Source: Clostridia bacterium
GTDB lineage: Bacteria; Bacillota; Clostridia; UMGS1810
Direction: 5' to 3'
Assembly (NCBI GenBank): GCA_016293435.1
Contig: JAEDEG010000029.1
Coordinates: forward strand, 1-29,686
Length of the DNA stretch: 29,686 nt
Below, one piece after another: positions 8,415 to 15,671 of this stretch. Numbering within the stretch: position 1 is the stretch's first letter; the number at the start of each line of letters is the position of its first letter. The notes beneath the pieces were generated by a model. It made no database searches, was not told where the DNA came from, and saw only the letters and a list, made by a program, of their open reading frames with translations. Both the position numbers and the translations under genes were made by a program.

Positions 8415-11004
8415 GATTTATTACCTCCATCACAAATTGCCTTTCAGCTTTAGCTGTAATCTTTTCTCTGCCTAAAAACTCATTTACCTGTTTTTCCAAA
8501 TCTACATCAATCTGCATTTCATCAAAGAACAGACCTTCTTTTCTCTTTGACAACTCATTTTTCAAGACTGATATTTTTCGCTCTATCATCAAGAGTTTCA
8601 GCCTGTCCGACCTTACGCTCTCCTTTTCTTTCTCTGCCTGCTTCATATCAAGCTCAGTATCGTCAAGTGAATGAAGAAGGGTATTTTTCTTATTCGCAGC
8701 AGCAAGCTTCATTCTGTCAATTTCCTCATGCTGCAACAGCGTCAATTTTTCTTCTTCCTTTTTCACATACTCATCAAGGTTTACAAGCCCATCCATTTTG
8801 TCAAACTTACCCGACTTTAACCAATGCGGCTTTCTGTCGCCCTGCTCCTCAAATGAATAAATGGGACTGTTCAGAATACTCTCACACTCGCTGTGTGACA
8901 ACATTCTGTTATCTGCCGTAACGCCTACAAGCACAGGAATACTTTTTATTTCCTGTCTGCCGGCATATAACTTTATAAGATAAAAAGCAATCGTGCAGTT
9001 TTCGCAGTCTGCTGTTATACTGCCGTAATCTGAACAGCCAATATTAAAGGTTATACCCTTTGACAATGGGGACAGCAACGATAGCTTTTTAAATTCCTTA
9101 ATCGCCTTATATGCCTTATTACCGCTGTTTGCAGGATAATAAAACAAGTGGGGAAGTTGTGTATAATTTGTTGCCTTTATCGTTCTGTTATTCTCGTTTA
9201 TTTCAAAATAGCAGTCATCGTGGGTTTTATTATATTCCTCAAAATAATATCGTGTAAGTTCCCACAGCTCATCATTGACCGCTTTTGATTTTTCCTCCAC
9301 ATATTGCGGTGTTATCTTTATTTTATCAGACAATTCCTTTGTAAAAGTGGTAAAGAGAATGTCCTCGGCAGACTCTACAAGCTGTCTGTTTTCATCTTCA
9401 TTTTGTGACAGTGTTGCCTGATAATCTTTTTCAACCTGTGCCTTTGTTCTTGCGTTAAGACTTTTTATTGCCCTATCCAAATCATCACAAAATCCGCCTA
9501 TTACCGTATCCGACACACCAAACACACCATCGGAAAGAATATGTCGTTTAGACACAAGCTCCAGTTTGCGGACATCGGCGAAATTCTCTTTATTTATAAA
9601 GGACAGCACAATACAATCGTTTTGCTGATTTATTCTGTGTACTCTGTCAATACGCTGTTCCATTTTCAGAGTGTTATACAACAAGTCATAGTTTATAACA
9701 AGCGCACTTTCCTCCAAGTTATAGCCCTTTGCTCCGTTGTCGGTTGATATGAGAATTTCCCCATCCGCTTTGAATTGCTTGATTACCGTATAATCCACAT
9801 TAGACTGACCGTTATATACAAGCGTTTTGTATTTATCTGCGAGTAGGGAATAGAGGTGCTTCTGTGTTTCCACGCTTTCTGTAAATATAACCGCTTTTTG
9901 ATTTGCTCCAAGTTTCTTTAAAAGCGGGAACAACTTTTCCAACGCAACAAGCAGCAGCTTTGATTTTGTATCTTCGGTTATATCTTCGGCTACTGCAAGC
10001 ATTTTTTCAAATTCCTGCTTTTCCTCGGATATGTCAAGCCGCTTAATTATGTTTTTCAGACTTGTCCTTATGGCTGCCGTCGAGGAGGATAAAAGCCCCA
10101 AAAGCATAAGTGCCAAATCGTATTGTTCCATTTGCGGAAAAGCGATTTTGTCCGGCTTCTCTATATAAGCAAAAAGTAAATTATACAATTCTTTCTCTTT
10201 TTCGCTTGCTTTATATTCAAGGGTTATATGCAGTCTTTCGGGAATTTTTGCATACTGCTTTGCCTGACTTCTGAGCGTTCTGAAGCAGTATTTGCTCACT
10301 TTGCCCGCAAGCTCCGCATAATTCTCCGGCTTTCTCAAATACCTTTTCATATATGTATCGGGATCGGGAAGAAGATCCTCATCAATGAAATATATAAGTC
10401 CGTATAAGTCCATTATATTTTTCTCAATAGGCGTACCTGTAAGAAGAATTTTAAATGTGTTTTTTGAAAACTCCTTTAACAGCTTTGCCTGCTTGCTTCC
10501 GCTTGCGCCCATAAATGTATTTTCATCTTGATACACAGATGAAAGTGCATTTGCTTCTTCAAAAACAACAATATCCCAATTTATCTTATCGGCTGTATCA
10601 ATATTTTGTGTTAAATAGTCATATGTGGTGAGGACAATCCCGTCATAGGCAAAGGAATGATTCTCAGACGCAATACAAAACGGTATGCTGTATTTTTCTG
10701 AAATCATCTCCGCCCACTGAACAAGTAAATCTGGGTTCGGGATAGCTACCAAGATATTATTTTTACCCTCATACCAGCCTTGAGAAATAATCAGCATTGC
10801 CTCATGGCTTTTGCCCATACCCGCTTCATCACAAAGGATAACGCCCTTCTGATAAGGATTTCTCATTGCAAAAAGGGCAGCTGCAACCTGATAAGGATAA
10901 ACATTGATATTACCCTCTGAAAATACGGGCAATAACTTGTCCTCATCTTGCAAACTATTCAGTTTTAAAGCGGTATAATATGCGTGAAACGGTGTTTGCA
11001 TCAT
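8407..11004 (-). CDS. SNF2-family helicase/translocase
   Basis: Predicted ATP-driven DNA translocase of 865 residues. The SNF2 signature is clear: DEAGMGKS (59-66) as Walker A, a FEEA variant (148-151) in place of DEAH, LTGTP (188-192), and in the second RecA lobe GYNLEESALVINYD followed by QRIDRVHRINQ (motif VI). The last ~150 residues are strongly charged and predicted coiled coil. No nuclease motif is recognised. Related SNF2 proteins occur in DISARM and other defence loci, so a role in target sensing or loading is reasonable, but DrmA/DrmB partners are absent. It starts with ATGATG 12 bases after the XRE regulator stop, preceded by purine-rich AAAGGGACAGGG. It overlaps the zinc-finger gene by 8 bases. 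Confidence 0.88.
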   Translation of the reverse strand: MMQTPFHAYYTALKLNSLQDEDKLLPVFSEGNINVYPYQVAAALFAMRNPYQKGVILCDEAGMGKSHEAMLIISQGWYEGKNNILVAIPNPDLLVQWAEMISEKYSIPFCIASENHSFAYDGIVLTTYDYLTQNIDTADKINWDIVVFEEANALSSVYQDENTFMGASGSKQAKLLKEFSKNTFKILLTGTPIEKNIMDLYGLIYFIDEDLLPDPDTYMKRYLRKPENYAELAGKVSKYCFRTLRSQAKQYAKIPERLHITLEYKASEKEKELYNLLFAYIEKPDKIAFPQMEQYDLALMLLGLLSSSTAAIRTSLKNIIKRLDISEEKQEFEKMLAVAEDITEDTKSKLLLVALEKLFPLLKKLGANQKAVIFTESVETQKHLYSLLADKYKTLVYNGQSNVDYTVIKQFKADGEILISTDNGAKGYNLEESALVINYDLLYNTLKMEQRIDRVHRINQQNDCIVLSFINKENFADVRKLELVSKRHILSDGVFGVSDTVIGGFCDDLDRAIKSLNARTKAQVEKDYQATLSQNEDENRQLVESAEDILFTTFTKELSDKIKITPQYVEEKSKAVNDELWELTRYYFEEYNKTHDDCYFEINENNRTIKATNYTQLPHLFYYPANSGNKAYKAIKEFKKLSLLSPLSKGITFNIGCSDYGSITADCENCTIAFYLIKLYAGRQEIKSIPVLVGVTADNRMLSHSECESILNSPIYSFEEQGDRKPHWLKSGKFDKMDGLVNLDEYVKKEEEKLTLLQHEEIDRMKLAAANKKNTLLHSLDDTELDMKQAEKEKESVRSDRLKLLMIERKISVLKNELSKRKEGLFFDEMQIDVDLEKQVNEFLGREKITAKAERQFVMEVINHE

Positions 11005-11016
11005 ATCCCTGTCCCT

Positions 11017-11238
11017 TTATTTTGTATTTGATATATTATTTCGTTCGATTTCACATATATCATGCAGCCCACAATCAAGTGCTTTACATATTCTAACAAG
11101 AATGTCCGTTGTAATGCTCTCGTTATGTCCCATTTTGGATAATGTATATGTGCTGACGCCCGATTTCTCCGCTAATTCTTTTTTCTTCATATTCCTGTCA
11201 ATAAGGAGTTTCCACAGTTTTTTATAGCTTATATACAT
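11017..11238 (-). CDS. XRE-family HTH regulator, first gene of the restriction operon
   Basis: A 73-residue Cro/C1-type DNA-binding protein; the HTH reads KKELAEKSGVSTYTLSKMG at about residues 17-35, followed by the usual SITTDILVRICKALDC helix. The ATG at 11238 is chosen over an upstream ATG at 11388 because it follows GAGGTG/AAGG and lies about 30 bases downstream of a consensus promoter; the longer frame would start inside the preceding terminator. It is closest to the promoter and so most likely controls its own operon, as controller proteins of restriction systems do. That role is inferred from position. Confidence 0.85.
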   Translation of the reverse strand: MYISYKKLWKLLIDRNMKKKELAEKSGVSTYTLSKMGHNESITTDILVRICKALDCGLHDICEIERNNISNTK

Positions 11239-11269
11239 TACCTTACACCTCAAAAAAATATTTGTATTT

Positions 11270-11298
11270 ATTATACCACATTTTCCCTGAAAATTCAA
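11270..11298 (-). promoter_or_regulatory. Sigma-A type promoter of the restriction operon
   Basis: On the minus strand TTGAAT (11293-11298) is separated by exactly 17 bases from a perfect TATAAT (11270-11275). The start codon of the XRE regulator is about 32 bases downstream. No other gene lies between this promoter and the terminator at 11345-11374, so it should drive the whole seven-gene operon. Confidence 0.75.
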
Positions 11299-11344
11299 TA
11301 TGTTCAGCCTTTTTTTGGCAAATGAGAAAAAAATTGTACAAAAA

Positions 11345-11374
11345 CAAAAGCCATAGAACAATCTATGACTTTTG
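11345..11374 (-). terminator. Rho-independent terminator with a 13-bp stem
   Basis: The arms at 11345-11357 and 11362-11374 pair over 13 bases around an ACAA/TTGT loop. The single C/A discrepancy becomes a G-U pair when transcribed from the minus strand, and the T-rich tract follows in that direction. It closes the transcript carrying the Cys-Gly peptide and its upstream partners and insulates the downstream restriction operon. Confidence 0.8.
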
Positions 11375-11411
11375 TTTAAAGGGAACATTATTTAGCTATT
11401 GATATTAAACA

Positions 11412-11531
11412 TTATTTGTTGAGTTTAGATTTTTTTACTTCTTGACTTTTAGGTTCTTCTTTTTTCTTTGAAGGGTTTGTGCTTCCGCCGCCACCGCCGC
11501 CTTCACAGCAACAACAAATAAATTTCATCAT
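11412..11531 (-). CDS. 39-residue Cys4-Gly6 peptide, translationally coupled
   Basis: A small gene not previously called because of its size. The product begins MMKFICCCCEGGGGGG and ends in a Lys/Glu/Ser-rich hydrophilic tail. Support for expression: the ATG overlaps the stop of the 194-residue membrane protein gene (ATGATG containing TGA), a strong AAGGAGG sits in that gene's last Gly-Gly codons 6 bases upstream, and a strong terminator follows 38 bases after the stop. There is no cleavable signal peptide. Four adjacent Cys could bind metal, be acylated or form disulfides; the Gly run may be a flexible linker. No family is recognised. It may be an antitoxin, a membrane-associated partner of the upstream protein, or a peptide precursor; none of these can be decided from the sequence. 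Confidence 0.65.
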   Translation of the reverse strand: MMKFICCCCEGGGGGGSTNPSKKKEEPKSQEVKKSKLNK

Positions 11532-12112
11532 ATTGAACCTCCTTGTATGTAATATAAACTCAAAAAAATAATAATTAAAGGGAACACAATTATAATTGTG
11601 GCATTATCAAAATAGTCAAGAGATTTTGCCCTTTTCAAATTTGTTTTCACATTATGGTATGTGCAAAACTGATACGAATCTTTTAAGTAAGTTACCAATT
11701 CTATTTCTTCATTACTTATAATTTTGTATCGTATTCTTCTATTATATCGCATTTTATCTTGAGCGCATTTTAAATGAAACATTCGTATTTCTTCCGGTGA
11801 CACTTCTTTATAATTCTTCTTAAATCGAAAAAATGCTTTATAAAAAAGAACAGCTTGTACGATTAACAGCACACATAAAATATAGAAAAATAGACTGATA
11901 AATGAAACACTCAAATACAATTTTGCGTTAATTATATATTCCAGTATTTGTCCCATTAAAAACAGTTCAGCGGAAATAATCGAAATACGAGAAACCATTT
12001 TATTATCAAAACTACGCCTTGTTTCTAATTCTTGATTGTATAGATTCTCATATATTTCAATTTGTTTTATAAAATAATATTCTGGCTTCACAACACGCAG
12101 ATTTTTTTGCAT
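11528..12112 (-). CDS. Membrane protein of unknown function with three predicted TM segments
   Basis: A 194-residue protein with hydrophobic segments at about 41-60, 65-93 and 170-190. A basic, charged stretch of ~75 residues separates the second and third. A charged N-terminal helix of ~40 residues precedes the first membrane segment. The layout is broadly like small defence-type membrane effectors of the SLATT kind, but the extra C-terminal segment does not fit and I cannot assign a family. AGGAG lies 7 bases before the ATG. It begins 52 bases after the SLH gene with no terminator between, so it is probably on the same transcript, and it is translationally coupled to the Cys-Gly peptide. 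The paired arrangement suggests that the two products work together. Confidence 0.75.
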   Translation of the reverse strand: MQKNLRVVKPEYYFIKQIEIYENLYNQELETRRSFDNKMVSRISIISAELFLMGQILEYIINAKLYLSVSFISLFFYILCVLLIVQAVLFYKAFFRFKKNYKEVSPEEIRMFHLKCAQDKMRYNRRIRYKIISNEEIELVTYLKDSYQFCTYHNVKTNLKRAKSLDYFDNATIIIVFPLIIIFLSLYYIQGGSI

Positions 12113-12164
12113 GATTATCTCCTATATTCTTTTGTTTTTCCTTAATTACAAAGCATTCTACAAG

Positions 12165-13994
12165 TTAAAAGTTATATTTATTGCAAAACCTTTGGAGTAT
12201 TACTGCTGCTTGTGCTCTTGTGGCTTTACCTGTAGGATCAAGCCTTGTTTTGCTTGTACCTGAAATCAATCCGTTTTCTATTGCCCAATTCATTGGATCA
12301 ACAGCATATTCAGAAATCTGATTATTATCTACATAACTCTTTATTGTGCTGTTCATAGTGCTTACGCTCTTTCTTTTATATTTTGTGTACCTGTATAAGA
12401 TTGCTGTAAGTTGCTCTCGTGTGATACTGTTTTCTGGCGCAAATAAATCTTTTTCAACTCCATTTGCAATATCATTACGGCTCGCCCACGCTACTGCTTT
12501 TTCATACCAACTTCCTTTAGGAACATCTTTAAAAGATACATTTTGTGCATTTGGTTCACCTTCCAACCGATATAGCATAGTTATAAACATTGCTCGTGTC
12601 ACTTCGCTCTCCGGAGCAAACAGATTATCAGAAACACCACTCATCATCTTTTTTTCATCAGCAAATTTCACAGCGTCATAAAACCAACTATTAAGATTTA
12701 CATCGGAGTATAGAGTGTTATCGTGTGAGAGGGAATATGACACAAAATTATCCCAACCCATTGAATTTATTTCAGAAAGCAGAAACATTTCAAGTGTACT
12801 ATCAGCATTTCTATACGCATAATATAAGTCATCGTTTTCAGTCACTTGATTCTTGATATAATCCATTCGACCATTATAGTATTCCACTTTTTCTTCGGCT
12901 ACCAACTCGTCTTTTATCACATCATTCTTGATGTAATAGTAATAACCAGGATAATATCCTGCGGTTCCGCTTGCCCAAAACAATCCGGGAAATCCCGAAC
13001 CCGATGAAAATGTAAATTCTGATTGTCCCTTACCAGCAATTCCTAAATATGATGCAGAATTATTTTTGTACATATATACATAATTACTCATATCCGCTTC
13101 GTTTGTAGCACCATTATGAATTATGAGTTCGGGAACACCATCACCGTCCATATCATGCAAGCCAAATTTGATTCTTGAGGTACTGCTGGTTCTATAATTC
13201 TGTTTTGTTTTTTCATATTGTTTATTTAAAACAAATTGCTTATAAGTATTATTCCAGTCTTTCGTGTCTGTTGTTGCGGTACTTGTTTGGCCTTTTTCAT
13301 CAGCTCTTATATAGGGAGCATCCCAACTCCAAATATCATTATTTTTCCTTCTTGAAATTGAATATGTAGATGCAGCTCGCATAAATACATACCCATCGAT
13401 TGAGTTTGGTTCTTCACCACGATAATAATTTCCTTTTATAAGCTCTGTAGCTTTTAATACTCCGGTCGAAGAATTAAAATTCAAAGCAGAAATAGTAACC
13501 ATTCCATGTTCCGAAGGTTCTGTCCAACTGTCTTTTGTAACCAAGACAGGCTCATCATCATATGCGTCATAAAATGCAAACTGACCTCTACGATCATTCA
13601 TAGTGTCTGTAATTGAATAAGCGGGGAGAAGTCCTAAAGTATTATGAGCTTCAATCTTTCCAAGCACAACATTTTTGTTTTTAATATAATATATTTCTTC
13701 TGTGCCAGTTTGTAGGTTGTAATCACCACTTTTGGTTGAAATTAAAGCGTGGTACAACTCCGGAACCCCATCGAAATCTATATCAATCAAGGAAAAAAAC
13801 AATGTATCATATGTATCGTCTTTTTCTCTTTTTCCTTGTTTATATTCGTTTTCAATTTGTGATACTTTTGACTTATATAAACTTTTCCAGTCAGGTTGCA
13901 ACGATGCAGAAAAGACATTAGATGAAAGCATAATGCTTACTATAAAAGCAGTAGTAAAAACTCGTATTATCAACTTAGATTTCTTGTTGTTCAT
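12165..13994 (-). CDS. Exported SLH-domain surface protein with two DxDxDG loops
   Basis: Surface protein of 609 residues. A signal peptide (basic MNNKKSK, then a hydrophobic stretch ending in VFSAS) is followed by a secreted region with two calcium-loop-like motifs, DIDFDGVPEL and DMDGDGVPEL, of the FG-GAP/dockerin kind. The last ~170 residues hold three SLH repeats (each with a W/N-W motif, a GV or SG turn, and TRA/TRE), which anchor proteins to secondary cell-wall polymer. The ATG at 13994 is chosen because it begins the signal peptide and follows AAGGGG; the open frame to 14180 overlaps the WXG100 gene and lacks such features. No enzymatic domain is recognised. It follows the WXG100 gene past a terminator-like hairpin and could be a surface component linked to the secretion locus, though this is only positional. 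Confidence 0.88.
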   Translation of the reverse strand: MNNKKSKLIIRVFTTAFIVSIMLSSNVFSASLQPDWKSLYKSKVSQIENEYKQGKREKDDTYDTLFFSLIDIDFDGVPELYHALISTKSGDYNLQTGTEEIYYIKNKNVVLGKIEAHNTLGLLPAYSITDTMNDRRGQFAFYDAYDDEPVLVTKDSWTEPSEHGMVTISALNFNSSTGVLKATELIKGNYYRGEEPNSIDGYVFMRAASTYSISRRKNNDIWSWDAPYIRADEKGQTSTATTDTKDWNNTYKQFVLNKQYEKTKQNYRTSSTSRIKFGLHDMDGDGVPELIIHNGATNEADMSNYVYMYKNNSASYLGIAGKGQSEFTFSSGSGFPGLFWASGTAGYYPGYYYYIKNDVIKDELVAEEKVEYYNGRMDYIKNQVTENDDLYYAYRNADSTLEMFLLSEINSMGWDNFVSYSLSHDNTLYSDVNLNSWFYDAVKFADEKKMMSGVSDNLFAPESEVTRAMFITMLYRLEGEPNAQNVSFKDVPKGSWYEKAVAWASRNDIANGVEKDLFAPENSITREQLTAILYRYTKYKRKSVSTMNSTIKSYVDNNQISEYAVDPMNWAIENGLISGTSKTRLDPTGKATRAQAAVILQRFCNKYNF

Positions 13995-14058
13995 ATAGAA
14001 ATAAACCCCTTTCACATAATGCAAAAATCGCATTTTATGAATAATAAAATTAATAAGC

Positions 14059-14091
14059 CTTTGGAACGAATAACGAATTACCGTTCCAAAG
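14059..14091 (-). terminator. Hairpin between WXG100 and SLH genes, probable terminator
   Basis: CTTTGGAACG (14059-14068) and CGTTCCAAAG (14082-14091) form a perfect 10-bp stem 12 bases after the WXG100 stop codon. On the minus strand the tail is T-rich but interrupted (GCTTATTAATTTTATT), so it may terminate only partly. It would end the long T7SS-like transcript. Confidence 0.65.
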
Positions 14092-14103
14092 ACTGTGCTT
14101 GAA

Positions 14104-14397
14104 TTATCCTCTAAACTGACTTGCAATATCGTTATCGGTTTCTTCAATAATTGATGCTGTTGAGTCAAGAGCAGAAGCAATTTCTCTAATCAATTCTTCT
14201 GCTTTAACAAATCCAGGTCTTAATTCTTGGAATCTTGCATTGTATGCTTCGCTTGCGTTGCCTTCCCACTCTTCTTGCAATTGCTGAAGGAGCGAATCCA
14301 TTTTGCCAATTACACCATTAACCTTATCTGCCTCCGTTCTGTACTCGTTCGCTCTACCCCTCATTTGTTCAGGAGTAATTCTGATTTGATCTGCCAT
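14104..14397 (-). CDS. WXG100-family type VII secretion protein (EsxA-like)
   Basis: Small secreted helical-hairpin protein of 97 residues, the hallmark substrate of type VII secretion. The turn motif WEG lies at about residues 43-45, flanked by two amphipathic helices, and length and helix layout match the family. There is no signal peptide. The C-terminal tail is short and I see no clean YxxxD/E export signal. A textbook AAGGAGG lies 10 bases upstream. It is preceded by a 59-base gap that could hold a separate promoter; no convincing one was found. It is last in the locus containing the EssC-like ATPase, which would be its motor. Confidence 0.93.
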   Translation of the reverse strand: MADQIRITPEQMRGRANEYRTEADKVNGVIGKMDSLLQQLQEEWEGNASEAYNARFQELRPGFVKAEELIREIASALDSTASIIEETDNDIASQFRG

Positions 14398-14456
14398 TTT
14401 AAATAGCCTCCTTAAAAATATTTATATTACCGCATTCTATACGGGAATATATCAAA

Positions 14457-14834
14457 TTAACAATTTGCTATCCCAATATTATCTGCAAGATACGCTTCTG
14501 TTGGCTCGTTGGGATTATAATTTACCACAACCATTTCCCCAACAGCAACTTTAGGGAGAACAGGAATCTTTCTTTGCCCAATAGGGATAAACCATAACTT
14601 AATTGTTTCAGATTTTAATTTTAGACTCTCTGTAATACGATATGTATTTGAATTTACAACATATTCAACAGTAATTAATGTTGGAAAATTCAATCCTTTA
14701 TTTTCTAAATTGACGATATTACCTTTAGTCATTGATGTACATTGTGATTTATTTGTTTTCAAAATAACACCTACCATCTCACGCATAAGTAATACGGATA
14801 TTATCAAAACTGCCTTTAATGTCACTAAACCCAT
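14457..14834 (-). CDS. Small DUF3592-like protein with hydrophobic N-terminus
   Basis: A 125-residue product if the ATG at 14834 is used; this includes a hydrophobic segment (residues ~3-16) that could be a membrane anchor. The C-terminal part, with YNPNEPTEAYLADN preceded by a beta-rich stretch, resembles DUF3592-type proteins. The start is uncertain: 14834 overlaps the preceding gene by 56 bases and its AAGGA is only 2 bases away, while ATGs at 14786 or 14777 give little overlap but no good ribosome site. In the LXG neighbourhood it could be an immunity protein or membrane accessory, which is inference only. Confidence 0.6.
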   Translation of the reverse strand: MGLVTLKAVLIISVLLMREMVGVILKTNKSQCTSMTKGNIVNLENKGLNFPTLITVEYVVNSNTYRITESLKLKSETIKLWFIPIGQRKIPVLPKVAVGEMVVVNYNPNEPTEAYLADNIGIANC

Positions 14835-15216
14835 AATCCTTATCCATAATCAATCCTTTTACCGGTATATTGAGATGCACCAGTAACGCATCATCTTTTT
14901 TTATTTCACCTAAAAATTGCTCATCAAAATTTACTGTGGTTTTAGCTATTATCGCATTTTCGTATAAGAATTCCAAACGCAATTCTCCGTGCAATTCCTT
15001 AATTGATGACATTTTATTTACAAACAACCCTATTGTAGTCATTTTTCTTTCCGTGTGAACATACAGCCCTTTGATAAAAACAAAATTTACAGTATTCTCT
15101 TTATAATCTAATTGCAATTTATTTATCTCTTGTGAAATACTATCTATTTCTTTTTTTACACTTTCATCCTGCAACTGATTTTGATGAGCTTTAGCAGCAA
15201 CTATATTAATTGCCAT
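14779..15216 (-). CDS. Unknown helical/beta accessory protein of the LXG gene group
   Basis: No family recognised. The 145-residue product has an N-terminal amphipathic helix, probably coiled coil (about 10-40), followed by a beta-rich domain (about 42-145) of alternating hydrophobic residues. There is no signal peptide or membrane segment. GGAAGGAG precedes the ATG at a good distance, 16 bases after the coiled-coil gene. Small helical proteins beside LXG genes usually serve as export partners; whether this one does cannot be told. Confidence 0.7.
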   Translation of the reverse strand: MAINIVAAKAHQNQLQDESVKKEIDSISQEINKLQLDYKENTVNFVFIKGLYVHTERKMTTIGLFVNKMSSIKELHGELRLEFLYENAIIAKTTVNFDEQFLGEIKKDDALLVHLNIPVKGLIMDKDYGFSDIKGSFDNIRITYA

Positions 15217-15232
15217 ACTGATTTTCTCCTTC

Positions 15233-15649
15233 CTAATTTGTCCAATTTTCTATAGTATGAACTAGTGAATTAATAGCCGAATGTAAATATCCTATAATTC
15301 CATCACACTTGTATGCTTCATTTTCCATACGAGCTATTTCCGTATTTAGACGATCCATGTTTGTATCTATTGCACTTATAACTTGTTTATAATCTGACGC
15401 CACTTGTTTGATTCGAGGCTTATATTCATTCATATAAAGGTTTCCTACAAAAGTATCAAAACGCTCGTTAGAAAATGATTTAACTCCTGAATGATAATTT
15501 TTAACTGCACTTTTTTCGTCTGCCAGTTTTTTATAGACACTTCTAATATCAGATGCAACATTTAAATAGTTTTCTTTTTCTTTTTCTTTAGCACGCAACT
15601 GATTGCGTTTACTTCCAAGATCATTTTTTAATGAAGACAATTCATCCAT
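15233..15649 (-). CDS. Coiled-coil LXG-associated protein (DUF5082/YwqH-like)
   Basis: An almost wholly helical 138-residue protein: long N-terminal coiled coil (about 1-50), then helices ending in a conserved-looking GYLHSAINSL. Length, helix pattern and position next to an LXG gene fit the YwqH-like DUF5082 group, whose members are partners of LXG effectors. No WxG motif, signal or membrane segment is present. AAAGGATG precedes the ATG at about 8 bases, 22 bases after the LXG gene. Family assignment is from pattern, not alignment. Confidence 0.7.
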   Translation of the reverse strand: MDELSSLKNDLGSKRNQLRAKEKEKENYLNVASDIRSVYKKLADEKSAVKNYHSGVKSFSNERFDTFVGNLYMNEYKPRIKQVASDYKQVISAIDTNMDRLNTEIARMENEAYKCDGIIGYLHSAINSLVHTIENWTN

Positions 15650-15671
15650 GGTATAACATCCTTTCTATTTT

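Noticed and set aside
123..11004. DISARM, BREX or Dnd/Ssp identity for the defence operon.
   Set aside because: SNF2 and methyltransferase genes suggest DISARM, but DUF1998 (DrmB), DrmA and PLD (DrmC) proteins are absent, and neither PglZ nor Dnd genes are present. Res and DPPY-first Mod point to type III restriction-modification.
11239..11388. Longer N-terminus for the XRE regulator from an ATG at 11388.
   Set aside because: The extension is Phe/Cys-rich, runs through the promoter and begins within the terminator hairpin region; a ribosome site supports 11238.
13995..14180. Longer start for the SLH protein at 14180.
   Set aside because: It would overlap the WXG100 gene, include the intergenic hairpin and bury the signal peptide; the ATG at 13994 begins a proper signal sequence.
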